Counted from the stretch's first letter, positions 8,586 through 17,577 are shown. The stretch: DNA of 64,000 bases from Hellea sp039977295 (GCA_039977295.1 JBDWDN010000004.1:1-64000); one strand, 5' to 3'. Notes: generated by a model not told the origin, from the sequence alone. Program-made: numbers and translations.

Positions 8586-8606
8586 AAAGTGAAATTTCGA
8601 GATATT

Positions 8607-9047
8607 CTAATTGTCTGGAACAGACGGCGTTTTATCTTTCATGGCCTCACCTGCCTTTTCAACGGCCTTATCGCCCGCATCTTTGACGGTATCAGCGGCG
8701 TCTTTGGCCATGTCGGCTGCGTTTGATGCAGCGTCTTTTGTACCTTCGACGACGTCTGAAGCTTTATCCATGGTCGCTGAACCAGCATCTTTGGCCATGT
8801 CGCCCGCTTTGTCAGCTGCGTTTGTTGCTGCGTCTTTTGCGCCTTCGGCTACGTCTGCAGCTTTATCCATGGTTGCTGAACCAGCATCCTTTACAGCGTC
8901 TCCAGCATCTTTAGCCATATCGCCAGCTTTATCAGCGGCCGAAACTGTTGCGTCTTTTGCCTTGCTGGCCGCGTCTTCGGCTTTTGAACAAGCTGTAAAG
9001 GTTAAGGCTGTAGCGGCAAGTAACGCTGTCAATAAATGTTTATTCAT
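8607..9047 (-). CDS. Small lipoprotein with alanine/lysine helical repeats
   Basis: The ATG at 9047 is chosen because GGGAGAAAACAC precedes it; it gives 146 residues. Residues 1-20 are a lipoprotein signal peptide ending in the lipobox-like FTAC. The mature chain is almost entirely degenerate helical repeats built from units such as ADKAGDMAKDAG, ATMDKA and EGTKDAASNAADMAK, resembling LEA/YtxH-type amphipathic helices. Two longer blocks (GSATMDKAxDVxEGxKDAAxNA) are near duplicates, suggesting internal tandem duplication. Function unknown; a periplasmic, membrane-anchored stress or spacer protein is plausible. The relic at 4396-4530 has similar composition. Confidence 0.78.
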   Translation of the reverse strand: MNKHLLTALLAATALTFTACSKAEDAASKAKDATVSAADKAGDMAKDAGDAVKDAGSATMDKAADVAEGAKDAATNAADKAGDMAKDAGSATMDKASDVVEGTKDAASNAADMAKDAADTVKDAGDKAVEKAGEAMKDKTPSVPDN

Positions 9048-9151
9048 GTGTTTTCTCCCAATAGGCAACTTCGTATTTAATTCGAGTTGCGGCGGGATAG
9101 TGACGTTCAATAGTGGTTTGTAAAGAGTTAATTACAGCTATGTAATGTTAG

Positions 9152-10438
9152 TTATTGCACCATTAGCCGTTTGAATAGTGATTGCTCCATATAGCCATCA
9201 GCCGGAAATCCGCGCGAGCTTTGCCACGCACGGATACCTTTTCGGGTGCCAGAACCGACAACGCCGTCAACACCGCCGACCTTAAAGCCAAGCTGGTTTA
9301 GCTTTCTCTGCATGGATTTTTTATCTTCGAAGGAGAGCGGTTTATCGTTACGCGGCCAATCTGTTTTAATGACGGATTTGCCGTTTAGCGCTTCGCCTAA
9401 CACGGTGATACCCATGGCATAGCTTGTGGAATTATTATACTTTTTGATGACATCAAAATTCTTAAAGGTGAGCAGCTTTGGCCCGCGGTGACCGCCAGGC
9501 GCGATAATTTTAGCCTCCAAGAAGCCTGCATCCGCCGACCAGCGCTGACCGCCAATGGGACGCACGCCGAGCGCGGTCCATTCATTGACTGTTTTCTTCG
9601 TGGTCTCGAGCAGGCCGTAATCAAAATTGGCATCCACAGCGACTTCGGTCATTACGGGCTCACCCCAGCGCCAGCCATGACGGGCCAGATAATGCGCGGC
9701 GGAGCCCAGAGCGTCGGCCTCGTTTTTCCACAAGTCTTTATTACCATCTCCGTCAAAGTCGACGGCGTAGTCTCTGAAGGTCGCAGGAATAAATTGTGTC
9801 ATCCCCATCGCGCCGGCCCAAGAACTGATGAGCTGATCTTGGCGAACGGCTCCGCTTTTTAGCAAATCCAGCAAGGCATAAAGCTGCGCTTCGCCAAAGG
9901 ATGTGCGGCGGCCTTCAAAGGCAAATGTCGCCAGCGCGTCGACGGGATAATAATCGCCCATGATTTTCCCATAAGCTGTCTCAAGTCCCCAGATTGATGT
10001 CAGTATATGGCGCGGGACTTTGTAGCGGGCTTCGACCGCATCAAATGTTGTTTTGAAATCAGAAAGCTTTGCACGGCCGCCATTAAGACGCGAGGCATTG
10101 GCGGCATTGTCAACATAGGACCAGACAGGTTTGGAAAATTCAGGTTGGTTTTTGTCACGGTCTAAGGCGCGTTCTTCAATTTTGGCAGGCAGGATGAGGC
10201 TTTCGACCATCTTGCGATCATAGCCCATACGTTCGGCGCGGGCGATAAATTCAGATTTCCATATCGCAAAACGTTCCGCTTGCGGCAGCGCAGCGCGTGC
10301 ATTGCGCGGCGGCGTGGCGACAGGGCTAGCACTACGCGATTGCGGCTGGGCGGCAGAAGGCGCCTCCGCCGTGCTGGCGCAAGATGGCAACGCAAAAAGC
10401 GTTGAAACTAAAACAGGAATGAATGAACGTGACCACAT
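9152..10438 (-). CDS. Lytic murein transglycosylase (MltB-like, SLT_2) with peptidoglycan-binding domain
   Basis: The ATG at 10438 (MWSRSF...) is preferred over an upstream TTG; 428 residues. A signal peptide with lipobox LPSC indicates an outer-membrane lipoprotein. A Ser/Ala/Pro linker precedes the catalytic domain (about residues 60-350): SIWGLETAYGK contains the catalytic Glu of the MltB family, and WAGAMGMTQFIPATF and FDGDGNKDLW are family signatures. The last about 60 residues (MQRKLNQLGFKVGGVDG..) are a PG_binding_1 domain. It cleaves glycan strands to 1,6-anhydro-muropeptides during wall remodelling. It is divergently transcribed from dnaX. Confidence 0.9.
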   Translation of the reverse strand: MWSRSFIPVLVSTLFALPSCASTAEAPSAAQPQSRSASPVATPPRNARAALPQAERFAIWKSEFIARAERMGYDRKMVESLILPAKIEERALDRDKNQPEFSKPVWSYVDNAANASRLNGGRAKLSDFKTTFDAVEARYKVPRHILTSIWGLETAYGKIMGDYYPVDALATFAFEGRRTSFGEAQLYALLDLLKSGAVRQDQLISSWAGAMGMTQFIPATFRDYAVDFDGDGNKDLWKNEADALGSAAHYLARHGWRWGEPVMTEVAVDANFDYGLLETTKKTVNEWTALGVRPIGGQRWSADAGFLEAKIIAPGGHRGPKLLTFKNFDVIKKYNNSTSYAMGITVLGEALNGKSVIKTDWPRNDKPLSFEDKKSMQRKLNQLGFKVGGVDGVVGSGTRKGIRAWQSSRGFPADGYMEQSLFKRLMVQ

Positions 10439-10558
10439 ATAGCTTGCTAACAAAATTTAAGGAATCTGCCTAGGGTTGAGTGCAGTCTTATCCGTTTAAT
10501 TGTGGGCTTATTATGGCAAGCCCTTCCCCACACGCAGAATCGGGCCTATAAGCATTCT

Positions 10559-12295
10559 ATGAGTGAACAAGAGCCCAATCAGAATTACCAAGTTCTGGCG
10601 CGTAAATACCGCCCGACAACCTTTGAGGATATGATCGGCCAAGAGGCAATGGTCACGACGCTGCAAAATGCCTTTAAGGCAGGGCGTGTAGCCCATGCCT
10701 TTATGCTGACGGGGGTGCGCGGTATCGGTAAGACAACCACGGCGCGACTGCTCGCAAGGGCGCTTAATTATGAGAGCGATACGGTCAAGGGGCCATCTGT
10801 TGAGCTGGGAACGCCGGGTAATCATTGCGAGATGATTATGAGCTCATCGCATATGGACGTGCTTGAAATGGACGCGGCGTCGCGGACCGGTGTTGAGAAT
10901 ATGCGCGAAATGCTGGACGGGGTGCGCTACGCTCCTGCAACGGCGCGCTATAAAGTCTATATCATCGATGAGGTGCATATGCTCTCGGCAGGCGCCTTTA
11001 ACGCGCTGTTGAAAACGCTTGAAGAGCCGCCAGATCATGCGAAATTTATCTTCGCAACGACAGAAATCCGCAAGGTTCCGATTACCGTGCTCTCACGCTG
11101 TCAGCGTTTTGATCTGCGCCGCGTCGAAGCGGATGCGTTGCAAGATCATCTCTCCAAGATTTGCGTAAAAGAGGGCGCGAATGTTTCCGATGACGGCCTT
11201 GCGCTGATTTCCCGGGCGGCCGAAGGCTCTGTCCGCGACAGCCTTTCTCTGCTCGATCAAGCTATCGTGCAATCGGGCCTCGACGGGGCAGCGGTGTCTG
11301 GCGAACAAGTCCGCATCATGCTTGGCCTTGCCGATCGCGTGCGTATTCTCGATCTCTTTTCGCTGGCTGCAACGGGTGACGGTAAAGGCGCTCTCATAGA
11401 AATGCGCAGTCAATATGATGACGGGGCTGACCCCGCTATTGTGATGCGCGATATGCTCGATATTTGCCACGAAGTTAGCCGCGCCAAGACCCTTGGAGCG
11501 GATGCCGCCTTTGACGCCGCGCCAGATCAAGTCGCGCGGCTACAGGAATTAGCAGAAAAGCTCTCGCTCGGGCAGTTAACGCGGATTTGGCAGATGCTGC
11601 TTAAGGCGCATAATGATGTGCGCATGGCCCCCGCGCCTTTGGCCGCAGCAGAAATGGCATTGCTAAAATTATCTGTCGCAGGACAAATGCCGCCGCCGGA
11701 ACTTGCCGCGCAAATTATTGAACAAATGAAAGCGGGGGGCGTGACGCCGCCTGTTGTCTCGCCGTCCTCAACTGGCCCGGCGCCTTCAGCGCCTACCCCG
11801 CCTGCCTCGGCTATGGCCTCATCAGGCGGCTCGTCTATGTCGTCCGCGCCAGCCCCCGTTTCAGCGCCGCAAGCTGTAAGCACGCCCGCGCCAACCGTGA
11901 TGCTCAGCTCGCTTGAGGATTTAGTGAACGCTATTCCCGATGCGCAAATCGGGCTTAAATCTGACATTAAACGATATGTGCGGCCCATCCGCTTTAAGCC
12001 CGGCGCAATGACATTTGAGCCCGCCCAAGGCGCGCCGGTTTCGCTGCCAGGTAAGATTGTCACTGCGATAAAAGACCTTACAGGCGAGCTGTGGATTGTC
12101 TCGCCAGAAACCAGCGGCGGCGGCGCTACGCTGAATGAAATCAAGAAAAATGCGCGCGCCGAGCAAGAGGCCAAAGACCGCGCCCACCCTGCCTTTAATC
12201 ATCCACTGCTCGCCAATGCGAAACTCATTGAAATTCGCAAGACAGCCCCTACATCCATACCGACCAATGTCATTGACGGAAATTTCGGAGACTAA
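10559..12295 (+). CDS. dnaX: DNA polymerase III subunit gamma/tau
   Basis: The ATG at 10559 (MSEQEPNQNYQVLARKYRP) gives 578 residues and matches the usual DnaX beginning. The AAA+ clamp-loader core shows Walker A GVRGIGKTTTARLL, Walker B VYIIDEVHML, sensor FATTEIRKVPITVLSRCQRF and the SRC motif. The usual four-cysteine zinc module after Walker A is replaced by a segment with a single Cys (GNHCEMIM), as I recall for Caulobacterales-type DnaX. A proline/alanine-rich linker (about 395-460) precedes the tau-like C-terminus. No obvious A6G-type frameshift site is seen. The ybaB gene starts 3 bp after the stop. Confidence 0.95.
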   Translation: MSEQEPNQNYQVLARKYRPTTFEDMIGQEAMVTTLQNAFKAGRVAHAFMLTGVRGIGKTTTARLLARALNYESDTVKGPSVELGTPGNHCEMIMSSSHMDVLEMDAASRTGVENMREMLDGVRYAPATARYKVYIIDEVHMLSAGAFNALLKTLEEPPDHAKFIFATTEIRKVPITVLSRCQRFDLRRVEADALQDHLSKICVKEGANVSDDGLALISRAAEGSVRDSLSLLDQAIVQSGLDGAAVSGEQVRIMLGLADRVRILDLFSLAATGDGKGALIEMRSQYDDGADPAIVMRDMLDICHEVSRAKTLGADAAFDAAPDQVARLQELAEKLSLGQLTRIWQMLLKAHNDVRMAPAPLAAAEMALLKLSVAGQMPPPELAAQIIEQMKAGGVTPPVVSPSSTGPAPSAPTPPASAMASSGGSSMSSAPAPVSAPQAVSTPAPTVMLSSLEDLVNAIPDAQIGLKSDIKRYVRPIRFKPGAMTFEPAQGAPVSLPGKIVTAIKDLTGELWIVSPETSGGGATLNEIKKNARAEQEAKDRAHPAFNHPLLANAKLIEIRKTAPTSIPTNVIDGNFGD

Positions 12296-12297
12296 TC

Positions 12298-12630
12298 GTG
12301 AAAGATTTAATGGGCCTGATGAAACAGGCAAAAGAGATGCAAAAAAAGATGGCCGTGGCCCAAGAACAGGTCGCTGACATCACAGTCGAAGGCCGCTCTG
12401 GCGGCGGGCTCGTCAGTGTAGAACTCGCAGGCGGCGGGAATATGAAGTCATTGCGGATAGACCCGTCTCTTTTTGGTTCAGCCGAACAAGACGACATGGA
12501 AATGGCCGAAGACTTGATTGTTGCAGCTTATCAAGACGCGAAAGTGAAATTGGATGAGGCGCAAGCTAAGACGATGAAAGACGCTATGGGGGATATCCCC
12601 TTGCCGCCTGGGATGAACCTGCCGTTTTAG
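12298..12630 (+). CDS. ybaB: YbaB/EbfC family nucleoid-associated protein
   Basis: A 110-residue protein starting at a GTG immediately after the dnaX stop. It begins MKDLMGLMKQAKEMQKKM, the characteristic methionine/lysine-rich helix of YbaB, then VEGRSGGGLVSVELAGGG and a C-terminal DAMGDIPLPPGMNLPF, all family hallmarks. The protein dimerises and binds DNA. The dnaX-ybaB pair is widely conserved and recR often follows; here recR lies separately at 20848, about 8 kb away. Confidence 0.94.
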   Translation: MKDLMGLMKQAKEMQKKMAVAQEQVADITVEGRSGGGLVSVELAGGGNMKSLRIDPSLFGSAEQDDMEMAEDLIVAAYQDAKVKLDEAQAKTMKDAMGDIPLPPGMNLPF

Positions 12631-12718
12631 CGATCCAGCCTAATTGACAGGGTGCTTCGAATTGATTTTTGTCCTTCTCCCATGGGAGAGAAATAATAAG
12701 GGGAGCACTCAAAAATTC

Positions 12719-12767
12719 CCTCATTACAAGGTTCGCCGGGTTGAAGCCCAGTCTTGCAATCCATAAC
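12719..12767. repeat. Dispersed repeat with TTGCAATCCAT / CCCTCATT ends
   Basis: The segment begins CCCTCATTACAAGG and ends GTCTTGCAATCCATAAC, with internal complementarity (CAAGG...CTTG). The same end sequences occur in the inverted-repeat element at 28676-28792 (CCCCTCATTTTAAGG, TGTAATCCATCTCC). It therefore looks like one arm of a small dispersed non-coding repeat. No gene is seen in 12631-13122; several short frames there are the translated repeats. Confidence 0.35.
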
Positions 12768-12791
12768 AACATCTTGCCCCCCAGCACCGTC

Positions 12792-12953
12792 ATCGCCCGA
12801 CTTGATCGGGCGATCTATAGTGATGCCTTAGATCCTTTATGCTTATGTCTTTTTCTTTCTCGGCACCTTTGATTTGAAGCCCAAATAATAGAATCAGAAC
12901 TCCTAAGTGACCGCGAGCGCACCACCATGGATCACCCGATCAAGTCGGGCGAT
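12792..12953. repeat. Inverted pair of REP-like palindromes (REPIN-like)
   Basis: ATCGCCCGA-CTTGA-TCGGGCGAT (12792-12814) and, in inverted orientation, a near-identical unit at 12931-12953. The flanks match too: TCATCGCCCGACTTGATCGG followed by GATCTAT/GATCCAT and GTG. Two inverted REP units about 115 bp apart are the architecture of REPINs. Chance translation of such repeats yields the 'VIARLDRAI'-type peptides often mis-annotated in alphaproteobacteria. The element lies upstream of the ligase gene at 13123. Confidence 0.7.
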
Positions 12954-13122
12954 GACAGGGGTGAATTTACCGTTTTTGGAGCGGAAAGTTTGTAGGAGGG
13001 TTATGTTAGTGGTTTGAGAGCTTGGATAATAATCACTCGAACACCGCCCTTCCACCGCCCTGAATTTTCCGCTAGCATCTTTTAATAACCGAAAAATCGG
13101 AAACATAAGGGGAAAGCTCTTG

Positions 13123-14700
13123 GTGGCTAATATCTTAACAGCGGAACCGCTCACGGCGCAGGGACAGTCTCGGACGCGGCGGCATCTTTTTGGCGCTTTT
13201 TTGGATGCGGCCAAAACGCATGGCGGTGATAAGCCAATTATCATTGATGGTGATGGGAAAAACTTCATTTACAAAGACCTTTTACGGGCCTCATTCGCGC
13301 TTTCCGCGCCGATAAAAAAACATACGCGCGGGGATGAAAATGTTGGCATATTGCTGCCGACGGGGGCAGGGGCCGCGATTGCCTTGCTATCCATTCATGC
13401 GGCGGGGCGTGTGCCGGCTATGCTGAATTTTACAGCGGGGATTAAGAACCTGAAAGCGGCGGCGGACACAGCCCCTTTTGATACGATTGTCACGGCGCAT
13501 AAATTCATCAAGATTGCGGGGCTAGAAAAACTCATAGAGCAGCTCTCGGAATTTGCGACTATTCTTTATCTGGAAGACCTTAAAGAAGAGATTGGCATTG
13601 GTCCAAAAATACGCGCTATTTTGGGCCCAATTATCCCATCCCTTTTTGTGCCCAGGCCTGACCCCGATGATACAGGCGTTATTCTCTTTACGTCAGGGAC
13701 AGAGGGAAACCCAAAAGGCGTTGTGCTGACCCACGCCAATATCCTCGCCAATGTTGAACAGATAGAACAGCATGTTGAGCTTGAGGATAGTGACATTATT
13801 TTTAATCCGCTGCCGACCTTTCATTGTTATGGGTTAACGGCGGGAACGCTTTGGCCAATTTTTAGTGGCCGCAAAGTCGTGCTGCATCCGTCGCCGCTCC
13901 AGACAAAAACGATTGCTCAGCGTATCGCTAAAACGCAGGCGACTGTCATTTTTGCGACGGATACTTTTCTGCAACAATATATGCGTGCGAGTAAAGATGG
14001 CGGGCTGAACTCTTTGCGTATTGCTGTGTGCGGGGCGGAGCGCGTGCGCGAAGAAACACGAAAAACGGCCGAGCAACGCTTTGATATGGAAGTCCTTGAA
14101 GGTTACGGGGTGACGGAATGTGCGCCCGTCTTGGCGGCCAATCAGCCCGGTGATATTCAGGCCGGAACAATAGGTAAGATGCTCCCCGGTATTGAAGCGC
14201 GCTTGGAGCCTGTTGAAGGCCTTGATGAAGGCGGGCAGCTTTGGGTGCGCGGCCCGAATATTATGAAGGGCTATATTTCGCCCGATAATCCCGGGCAGCT
14301 TGTCCCGCTAGAGGGCGGCTGGCATGATACAGGCGATGTGGTGTCCGTTAATGATGACGGACATTATGTCATTCGCGGACGAATTAAACGCTTTGCCAAA
14401 ATTGGCGGAGAAATGGTCTCTTTGATGGTTGTAGAAAACTGCGCGGCCGCAGTCTGGCCAGAAAAAATGCATGCCGCCGCAATCGTCCCCGATCCAAAAC
14501 GCGGAGAGCAGATTATATTAGTGACAGAAGAGCCCGATGCTAAACGCCGCGAGCTTTTAACATGGGCGCAAACGCATGGGGTGCCGGAAATATCTGTGCC
14601 TAAGAAAATTGTCTATGTAGAGAGCTTGCCTGTTTTAGGGACTGGCAAGCTTGATTATGTGTCCATAACGGCCCTCGCAAAAGAAGCAATAAGTGCATGA
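13123..14700 (+). CDS. AMP-forming acyl-ACP/acyl-CoA synthetase (Aas-like ligase domain)
   Basis: A start at GTG 13123 (or TTG 13120) is set by AAGGGGAAAG upstream; 525 residues. The adenylate-forming signature LFTSGTEGNPKGVVLTHANI lies near residue 190, then FATDTFLQQYMR, GYGVTECAPV, GGWHDTGDVV and the C-terminal RIKRFAKIGGEMV and GTGKLDYV with the catalytic Lys. Spacing and motifs most resemble the synthetase half of E. coli Aas, which recharges lysophospholipids with acyl-ACP, but the PlsC acyltransferase domain of Aas is absent. It probably activates fatty acids; carrier (CoA or ACP) cannot be told from sequence. It overlaps the next gene by 4 bp (ATGA). Confidence 0.82.
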   Translation: MANILTAEPLTAQGQSRTRRHLFGAFLDAAKTHGGDKPIIIDGDGKNFIYKDLLRASFALSAPIKKHTRGDENVGILLPTGAGAAIALLSIHAAGRVPAMLNFTAGIKNLKAAADTAPFDTIVTAHKFIKIAGLEKLIEQLSEFATILYLEDLKEEIGIGPKIRAILGPIIPSLFVPRPDPDDTGVILFTSGTEGNPKGVVLTHANILANVEQIEQHVELEDSDIIFNPLPTFHCYGLTAGTLWPIFSGRKVVLHPSPLQTKTIAQRIAKTQATVIFATDTFLQQYMRASKDGGLNSLRIAVCGAERVREETRKTAEQRFDMEVLEGYGVTECAPVLAANQPGDIQAGTIGKMLPGIEARLEPVEGLDEGGQLWVRGPNIMKGYISPDNPGQLVPLEGGWHDTGDVVSVNDDGHYVIRGRIKRFAKIGGEMVSLMVVENCAAAVWPEKMHAAAIVPDPKRGEQIILVTEEPDAKRRELLTWAQTHGVPEISVPKKIVYVESLPVLGTGKLDYVSITALAKEAISA

Positions 14701-15593
14701 ATAGGCGGCAAGTCCTGGCGGTAGGATTAGGGGCTTCGGCTTTGGCCGCTTGCGCGTCACCAGACACAGACAAAGAAACAGAAAGAAAAGCGGTCATATC
14801 GCCAGAGCAATATCGCCAAGCTTTTGAAGGCTTCGCCGTAAATGTAGAATCATGGTGGACGGAGAGGCCCTTTGAGGCGCGGTTCGATCTTGCCGCTCAG
14901 AACCATTTTTCTCATGTTGAGTTTTGGTTTATTGATAGCTGGAAACGGGACGCCAAAGCGCTTGCAAAGCTCGCAGCTGATGCCGGCGTTAAAGTCGCGC
15001 AAATTGTTGGCGACGCTCCCGCTTTGGCTAAGCCCGAAGTGCGCGGGGAGTTTCTTGATAATGTTAAACGCGCCATTGAAAATGCGCAGATCTTAGGCAC
15101 AGATATTGTGACGCTGACGGGGCATCAGGACGTTGACGGTATTTCGACTGCAGACGCTTTAAAAACCTATCAAGACCATATCGCAGCCTCTGCGGAGCTG
15201 TGGGACGGGGCTAAAATCTATGCGGCGATTGAGCCTTTTAACCCTCATAACCATCCTGGCCATTTTGTATATGGTCACACCGAAGCGCTTCGAATCTGCG
15301 AAGAGATTGCCTCGCCATATGTCAAAATCAACTGGGATTTATTTCATATGCAGCGCCATGAGGGAGAGCTCATTGGAAATCTACGGCGCGGCAAAGACCA
15401 AATTTGTTACATGCAATTGGCCGATAGTCCTGACCGTCATCAACCGGGTACGGGAGAAATTGATTATAAAAATGTGATCAAGGCGTGCCGCGAGGCGGGA
15501 TATACACGGCCCATTGGCCTTGAGCTTTGGGCCAAAGGCGGTGACTATGCGGCGGCGGGTGAAGATATCTATAATTTGGCTATTTCACTTTGA
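14697..15593 (+). CDS. TIM-barrel (hydroxypyruvate isomerase-like) exported lipoprotein
   Basis: A 298-residue protein. The N-terminus MNRRQVLAVGLGASALAACAS combines an RR-containing Tat-like signal with a lipobox (LAAC). The mature part is a xylose-isomerase-like TIM barrel, with metal-ligand-type motifs IEPFNPHNH (Glu), NWDLFHMQRHEGE (Asp, His), MQLADSPDRHQPGTGEIDY and a final GLELWAKGG. This set is typical of Hyi (hydroxypyruvate isomerase) relatives, which are normally cytoplasmic. The exported location suggests a different sugar substrate. Its start overlaps the ligase stop (ATGA), indicating coupled translation. Confidence 0.78.
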   Translation: MNRRQVLAVGLGASALAACASPDTDKETERKAVISPEQYRQAFEGFAVNVESWWTERPFEARFDLAAQNHFSHVEFWFIDSWKRDAKALAKLAADAGVKVAQIVGDAPALAKPEVRGEFLDNVKRAIENAQILGTDIVTLTGHQDVDGISTADALKTYQDHIAASAELWDGAKIYAAIEPFNPHNHPGHFVYGHTEALRICEEIASPYVKINWDLFHMQRHEGELIGNLRRGKDQICYMQLADSPDRHQPGTGEIDYKNVIKACREAGYTRPIGLELWAKGGDYAAAGEDIYNLAISL

Positions 15594-15649
15594 GCTTTCC
15601 CCATATGTGAATTTCGGGCAGCATGAAGGTTAGATTTAAAAGGTTCATT

Positions 15650-17392
15650 ATGTTGCGCGGCTTATTTTCCTCATTGTTATTATCTGGCGCTATTTGTCTT
15701 AGCGTGACGGCCACGGCCAAAGATACAGCAGGCGCTAACGCGCTGATGAGCTATGATGCAATTCACCACCCTGTGATGGCAGGTAAGGGAATGGTCTCTG
15801 CGCAAGACCGCATCGCCGCTGAGGTTGGGCGCGATATTCTGGCGCGCGGCGGAAATGCAATTGACGCCGCTGTGGCGACAGGCTTCGCGCTCGCTGTGAC
15901 CCATCCCCAAGCCGGTAATCTTGGCGGCGGCGGTTTTATGATGGTGCATCTGGCTGAAACGGGTGAGGTGATTGCGCTTGATTTTCGCGAAATGGCTCCT
16001 GCAGGGGCGACGCGCGATATGTATTTGGGCGCTGACGGTGAGGTGGATAACCGCCTCGCGCAATATTCACGTTTATCAGCGGGCGTGCCGGGCACCGTTA
16101 TGGGTCTGCTCGACGCGCTGGAGTCTTACGGAACTATGACCCGGCGTGAAGTGATGGGGCCCTCCATCAAGCTCGCCTCCAAAGGTTTTCCGCTCAGCTA
16201 CGCCATGGCTGAAAGCCTAGAAGATAGCCGCGAACAGCTATCTGTGGATCCGAGCACAGTTGATTATTTTCTGGGCCGCAAAGCGGGGGAGCGCTTTACG
16301 CAAAGGGACCTGGCCAAGACTTTGCGCCGTATTCAGAAATCGGGCGCAAAGGGGTTTTACGAAGGCAAGACGGCGGACCTTATTATTGCGGAGATGCAAG
16401 AGGGACGCGGGGTTATGACGCTTGAGGATCTCGCCAATTATCAAACCGTCAAACGCGAAGCTGTTATGGGGACATATAAAGGTCATGAGCTTTACGCCAT
16501 GAGCCCGCCATCCTCTGGCGGCGTGCATATTGTTCAGATGCTCAATATTTTAAGCGGTTATGACTTACAGGCAGATGGCCATAATAGCGCGGCTTATCTG
16601 CATAAATTAATCGAAGCCATGCGCCGTGCTTATGCTGACCGCTCAAAATATCTAGGAGACCCAGACTTTGTAGATGTGCCCGTCGCGGCCTTAACCGCGC
16701 AAAGCTACGCCGATGATTTGCGCGAAACGATTTCGCCTAATGTGGCGGCTAAATCGAGCGATATCACACCCGGCGCGAAGCTGCCCTATGAGAGCGTCAA
16801 CACCACGCATTACTCCGTCATCGACAAAGTCGGTAATGCGGTTTCTGTAACCTATACGCTGAATTTTTCCTATGGCAGCGGCTATAGCGTCGATGGGGCG
16901 GGGTTTATTCTTAATAATGAAATGGATGATTTTTCCGCTAAGCCGGGTTCGCCCAATGGTTATGGCCTGATAGGCGGAGAGTTTAATAAGATTGAGCCGC
17001 GCAAAAGACCGCTCTCTTCTATGACGCCTGTCATCGTCAAAAAAGATGGCAAGGTCGTCCTCGCGACAGGCAGTCCCGGCGGCTCGACCATTATTACCTC
17101 GGTCATGCAAATGGTTTTGAACGTGATTGAGTGGGATATGAACCTAGCTGAAGCCGTGCATAAGCCGCGTATTCATCACCAATGGCTCCCTGATATTGTC
17201 ATTACCGAGCCTGGCATTTCGCGCGATACGCTAAATCGCCTCTCCGCAATGGGCCATAACCTGCCCAAAGATGAAAATGGCGATTACGCCCATACTGTTC
17301 TGGGCCGTGTAAACTCTGTGGGGCAAGGGCAGGGCGTCGCGCTCGGATCTGCTGATCCGCGCGGACCTAAATCAGCTGCCATTGGGTATTAG
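15650..17392 (+). CDS. ggt: Gamma-glutamyltransferase (glutathione hydrolase)
   Basis: The ATG at 15650 is preferred (AAAAGG about 8 bp upstream) over one at 15623; 580 residues with a signal peptide ending near VTATAKD. This is an Ntn-hydrolase: ATGFALAVTHPQAGNLGGGGFM is split over the binding pocket, ESVNTTHYSVID contains the autoprocessing/nucleophilic Thr, and SPGGSTIITSVMQ the oxyanion glycines. It is autocleaved to two subunits in the periplasm and hydrolyses or transfers the gamma-glutamyl group of glutathione. It stands alone after the TIM-barrel gene. Confidence 0.93.
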   Translation: MLRGLFSSLLLSGAICLSVTATAKDTAGANALMSYDAIHHPVMAGKGMVSAQDRIAAEVGRDILARGGNAIDAAVATGFALAVTHPQAGNLGGGGFMMVHLAETGEVIALDFREMAPAGATRDMYLGADGEVDNRLAQYSRLSAGVPGTVMGLLDALESYGTMTRREVMGPSIKLASKGFPLSYAMAESLEDSREQLSVDPSTVDYFLGRKAGERFTQRDLAKTLRRIQKSGAKGFYEGKTADLIIAEMQEGRGVMTLEDLANYQTVKREAVMGTYKGHELYAMSPPSSGGVHIVQMLNILSGYDLQADGHNSAAYLHKLIEAMRRAYADRSKYLGDPDFVDVPVAALTAQSYADDLRETISPNVAAKSSDITPGAKLPYESVNTTHYSVIDKVGNAVSVTYTLNFSYGSGYSVDGAGFILNNEMDDFSAKPGSPNGYGLIGGEFNKIEPRKRPLSSMTPVIVKKDGKVVLATGSPGGSTIITSVMQMVLNVIEWDMNLAEAVHKPRIHHQWLPDIVITEPGISRDTLNRLSAMGHNLPKDENGDYAHTVLGRVNSVGQGQGVALGSADPRGPKSAAIGY

Positions 17393-17439
17393 CACCTTTT
17401 AAGAGCCTTCCATCCATCACGATTAATCCCGTTATGCAA

Positions 17440-17560
17440 GGGAATGAATGGGAGTTGGAGGACGCTTACGCAGGAGAGAGTTTGAGGCTTTTCAAATGCG
17501 TCAAATTTTGAATAACAAAGCCCCCTATACACCCCATCCTGAGAGTGTTAATTCATTCCC
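17440..17560. promoter_or_regulatory. Paired operator half-sites before the CYP102 gene
   Basis: GGGAATGAAT (17440-17449) and its exact reverse complement ATTCATTCCC (17551-17560) lie 101 bp apart, each followed by GGGAG-containing sequence (the second runs directly into GAATGGGAGA, the ribosome-binding region). The core GGAATGAA/TTCATTCC equals the half-sites I recall for the BM3R1 operator that controls Bacillus CYP102A1. Here the two halves are separated rather than in one 20-bp palindrome. A TetR-type repressor gene is not seen in the window. Confidence 0.4.
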
Positions 17561-17577
17561 GAATGGGAGATGTTTTG

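Noticed and set aside
8611..9123. 170-codon plus-strand open frame opposite the lipoprotein gene
   Set aside because: It is the mirror of alanine/lysine repeat codons; the minus-strand frame has a signal peptide, lipobox and ribosome-binding site.
10440..10558. SRP RNA (ffs) upstream of dnaX
   Set aside because: The conserved GGTCAGG...GGAAGGAAGCAGCC-type core is absent.
11527..12174. 215-codon minus-strand open frame inside dnaX
   Set aside because: Antisense shadow of the proline/alanine-rich linker and tau region; no start signal and low-complexity composition.
12660..13268. Short open frames giving VIARLDRAI / VIARLDRVIHGG peptides
   Set aside because: They are translations of the REP-like repeats, with no ribosome-binding sites.
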